From assembly GCA_030640695.1 (NCBI GenBank), contig DAOWIX010000027.1:1-12151 (forward strand): DNA of 12,151 nucleotides. The letters run 5' to 3'. This stretch comes from Deltaproteobacteria bacterium. Lineage in GTDB: Bacteria; Desulfobacterota; Anaeroferrophillalia; Anaeroferrophillales; Tharpellaceae. Position 1 is the first letter of the stretch, and every line of letters begins with the position of its first letter. Below are positions 11,638-12,151 of the stretch, one piece after another. The notes beneath the pieces were generated by a model. The model searched no databases, was not told the origin of the DNA, and saw only the letters and a list, made by a program, of their open reading frames with translations. The translations under genes and the position numbers were made by a program.

Positions 11638-12151
11638 ATGAAGGACAAGCAAGTTTATTTTTTCGGAAACGGTAAAGCAGAAGGTAACACAACAATGAAG
11701 GAGCTTTTGGGCGGCAAGGGTGCGAATCTTGCGGAGATGACAAATCTTGGTATCCCTGTTCCGGCAGGCTTTAGTATCGCAACAAAAGTCTGTGACGAAT
11801 ATTACAGAAACAAGGGCAGATGGCCCAGGGGATTGGCAGAAGAGATTGCCACGAACATTGGCAAGCTTGAAAAAGCGATGGACGCCCGGTTTGGTGATAC
11901 GGACAGGCCTTTGCTGGTCAGCGTGCGGAGCGGAGCAGCCGTCTCAATGCCGGGCATGATGGATACGGTTCTGAATCTTGGACTTAATGATGAAGTGATC
12001 GACGGGATTATCGAAAGGACCGGTAATGAGCGGTTCGCGTATGATATTTACCGCAGATTTATCGATATGTTCGGCGATGTCGTGATGGGCTGTGATCATG
12101 AGTACTTTGAGAAGGTGCTTCACGGCGCCAAGGTCAGGGCGAAAGTTGAGC
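11638..12151 (+). CDS. ppdK: pyruvate, phosphate dikinase, N-terminal part (runs off the window)
   Basis: PPDK interconverts pyruvate, ATP and phosphate with phosphoenolpyruvate, AMP and pyrophosphate, and serves glycolysis or gluconeogenesis in many anaerobes. The first 171 codons are present. They show the family opening VYFFGNGKAEGNTTMKELLG, the ATP-grasp segment GGKGANLAEM with Lys27, IPVPAGF, then SVRSGA with Arg97 and SMPGMMDTVLNLGLND. FAYDIYRRFIDMFGDVV follows. All are characteristic of PPDK rather than PEP synthase. AGGAG lies about 10 bases before the ATG, and a near-consensus promoter lies about 105 bases upstream. Alanine codons here are spread over GCA, GCG and GCC (about 5, 5 and 4), unlike the GCC-dominated genes on the left. 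The phospho-histidine and PEP-binding domains lie beyond the right edge. Confidence 0.96.
   Translation, partial: MKDKQVYFFGNGKAEGNTTMKELLGGKGANLAEMTNLGIPVPAGFSIATKVCDEYYRNKGRWPRGLAEEIATNIGKLEKAMDARFGDTDRPLLVSVRSGAAVSMPGMMDTVLNLGLNDEVIDGIIERTGNERFAYDIYRRFIDMFGDVVMGCDHEYFEKVLHGAKVRAKVE

Overview
The window reads like a Gram-negative bacterial chromosome segment. The left ten kilobases have a Desulfobacterota (former Deltaproteobacteria) feel: succinate dehydrogenase genes, a glucosylglycerate-type solute pathway, GCC-rich alanine codons and a DUF1499 lipoprotein. This taxonomic placement is an impression from gene content, not a computed result. No tRNA, rRNA, CRISPR array, transposase or integrase is visible.

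Layout. (1) 1-3471, minus strand: a colinear run DUF1499 lipoprotein - short TrmO/TsaA-type protein - sdhA - sdhB, with sdhB cut by the left edge. (2) 3472-3825: a spacer with divergent promoter candidates and a possible 36-residue membrane peptide. (3) 3826-5907, plus: a mannosyl/glucosyl-3-phosphoglycerate phosphatase and a GpgS-like glycosyltransferase. Together they would make glucosylglycerate or mannosylglycerate, a compatible solute. (4) 6119-8206, plus: a protein I read as a very divergent HMG-CoA-reductase relative with an N-terminal four-cysteine segment. A dienelactone-hydrolase-type alpha/beta hydrolase follows directly, and its 5' coding region contains a textbook intrinsic terminator. 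(5) 8194-9602: an AT-rich accessory island holding an intact RHH/PIN (VapBC-type) toxin-antitoxin pair, then fragments resembling HicA and RelE toxins. It is bracketed by a perfect 62-base direct repeat and, outside that, by a decayed second copy of the hydrolase gene's 3' end. (6) 9607-10470, minus: an in-frame chimera of the first ~58 residues of TrmB (tRNA m7G methyltransferase) and the C-terminal ~229 residues of a GH13_18 glycoside phosphorylase (glucosylglycerate/sucrose phosphorylase type). (7) 10674-12151, plus: an isochorismatase-like cysteine hydrolase and the start of pyruvate phosphate dikinase, which has a near-consensus promoter.

How it fits together. The phosphatase/synthase pair and the phosphorylase remnant look like the synthesis and salvage arms of glucosylglycerate metabolism. 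The phosphorylase has lost every catalytic residue, so only synthesis appears intact here. The 8.1-10.5 kb stretch looks like a rearrangement hot spot: a toxin-antitoxin insertion, duplicated gene ends and a deletion fusion all lie within about 2.4 kb. Alanine codon choice and remembered homologues differ to the right of the chimera, so a real rearrangement and a chimeric assembly must both be considered.
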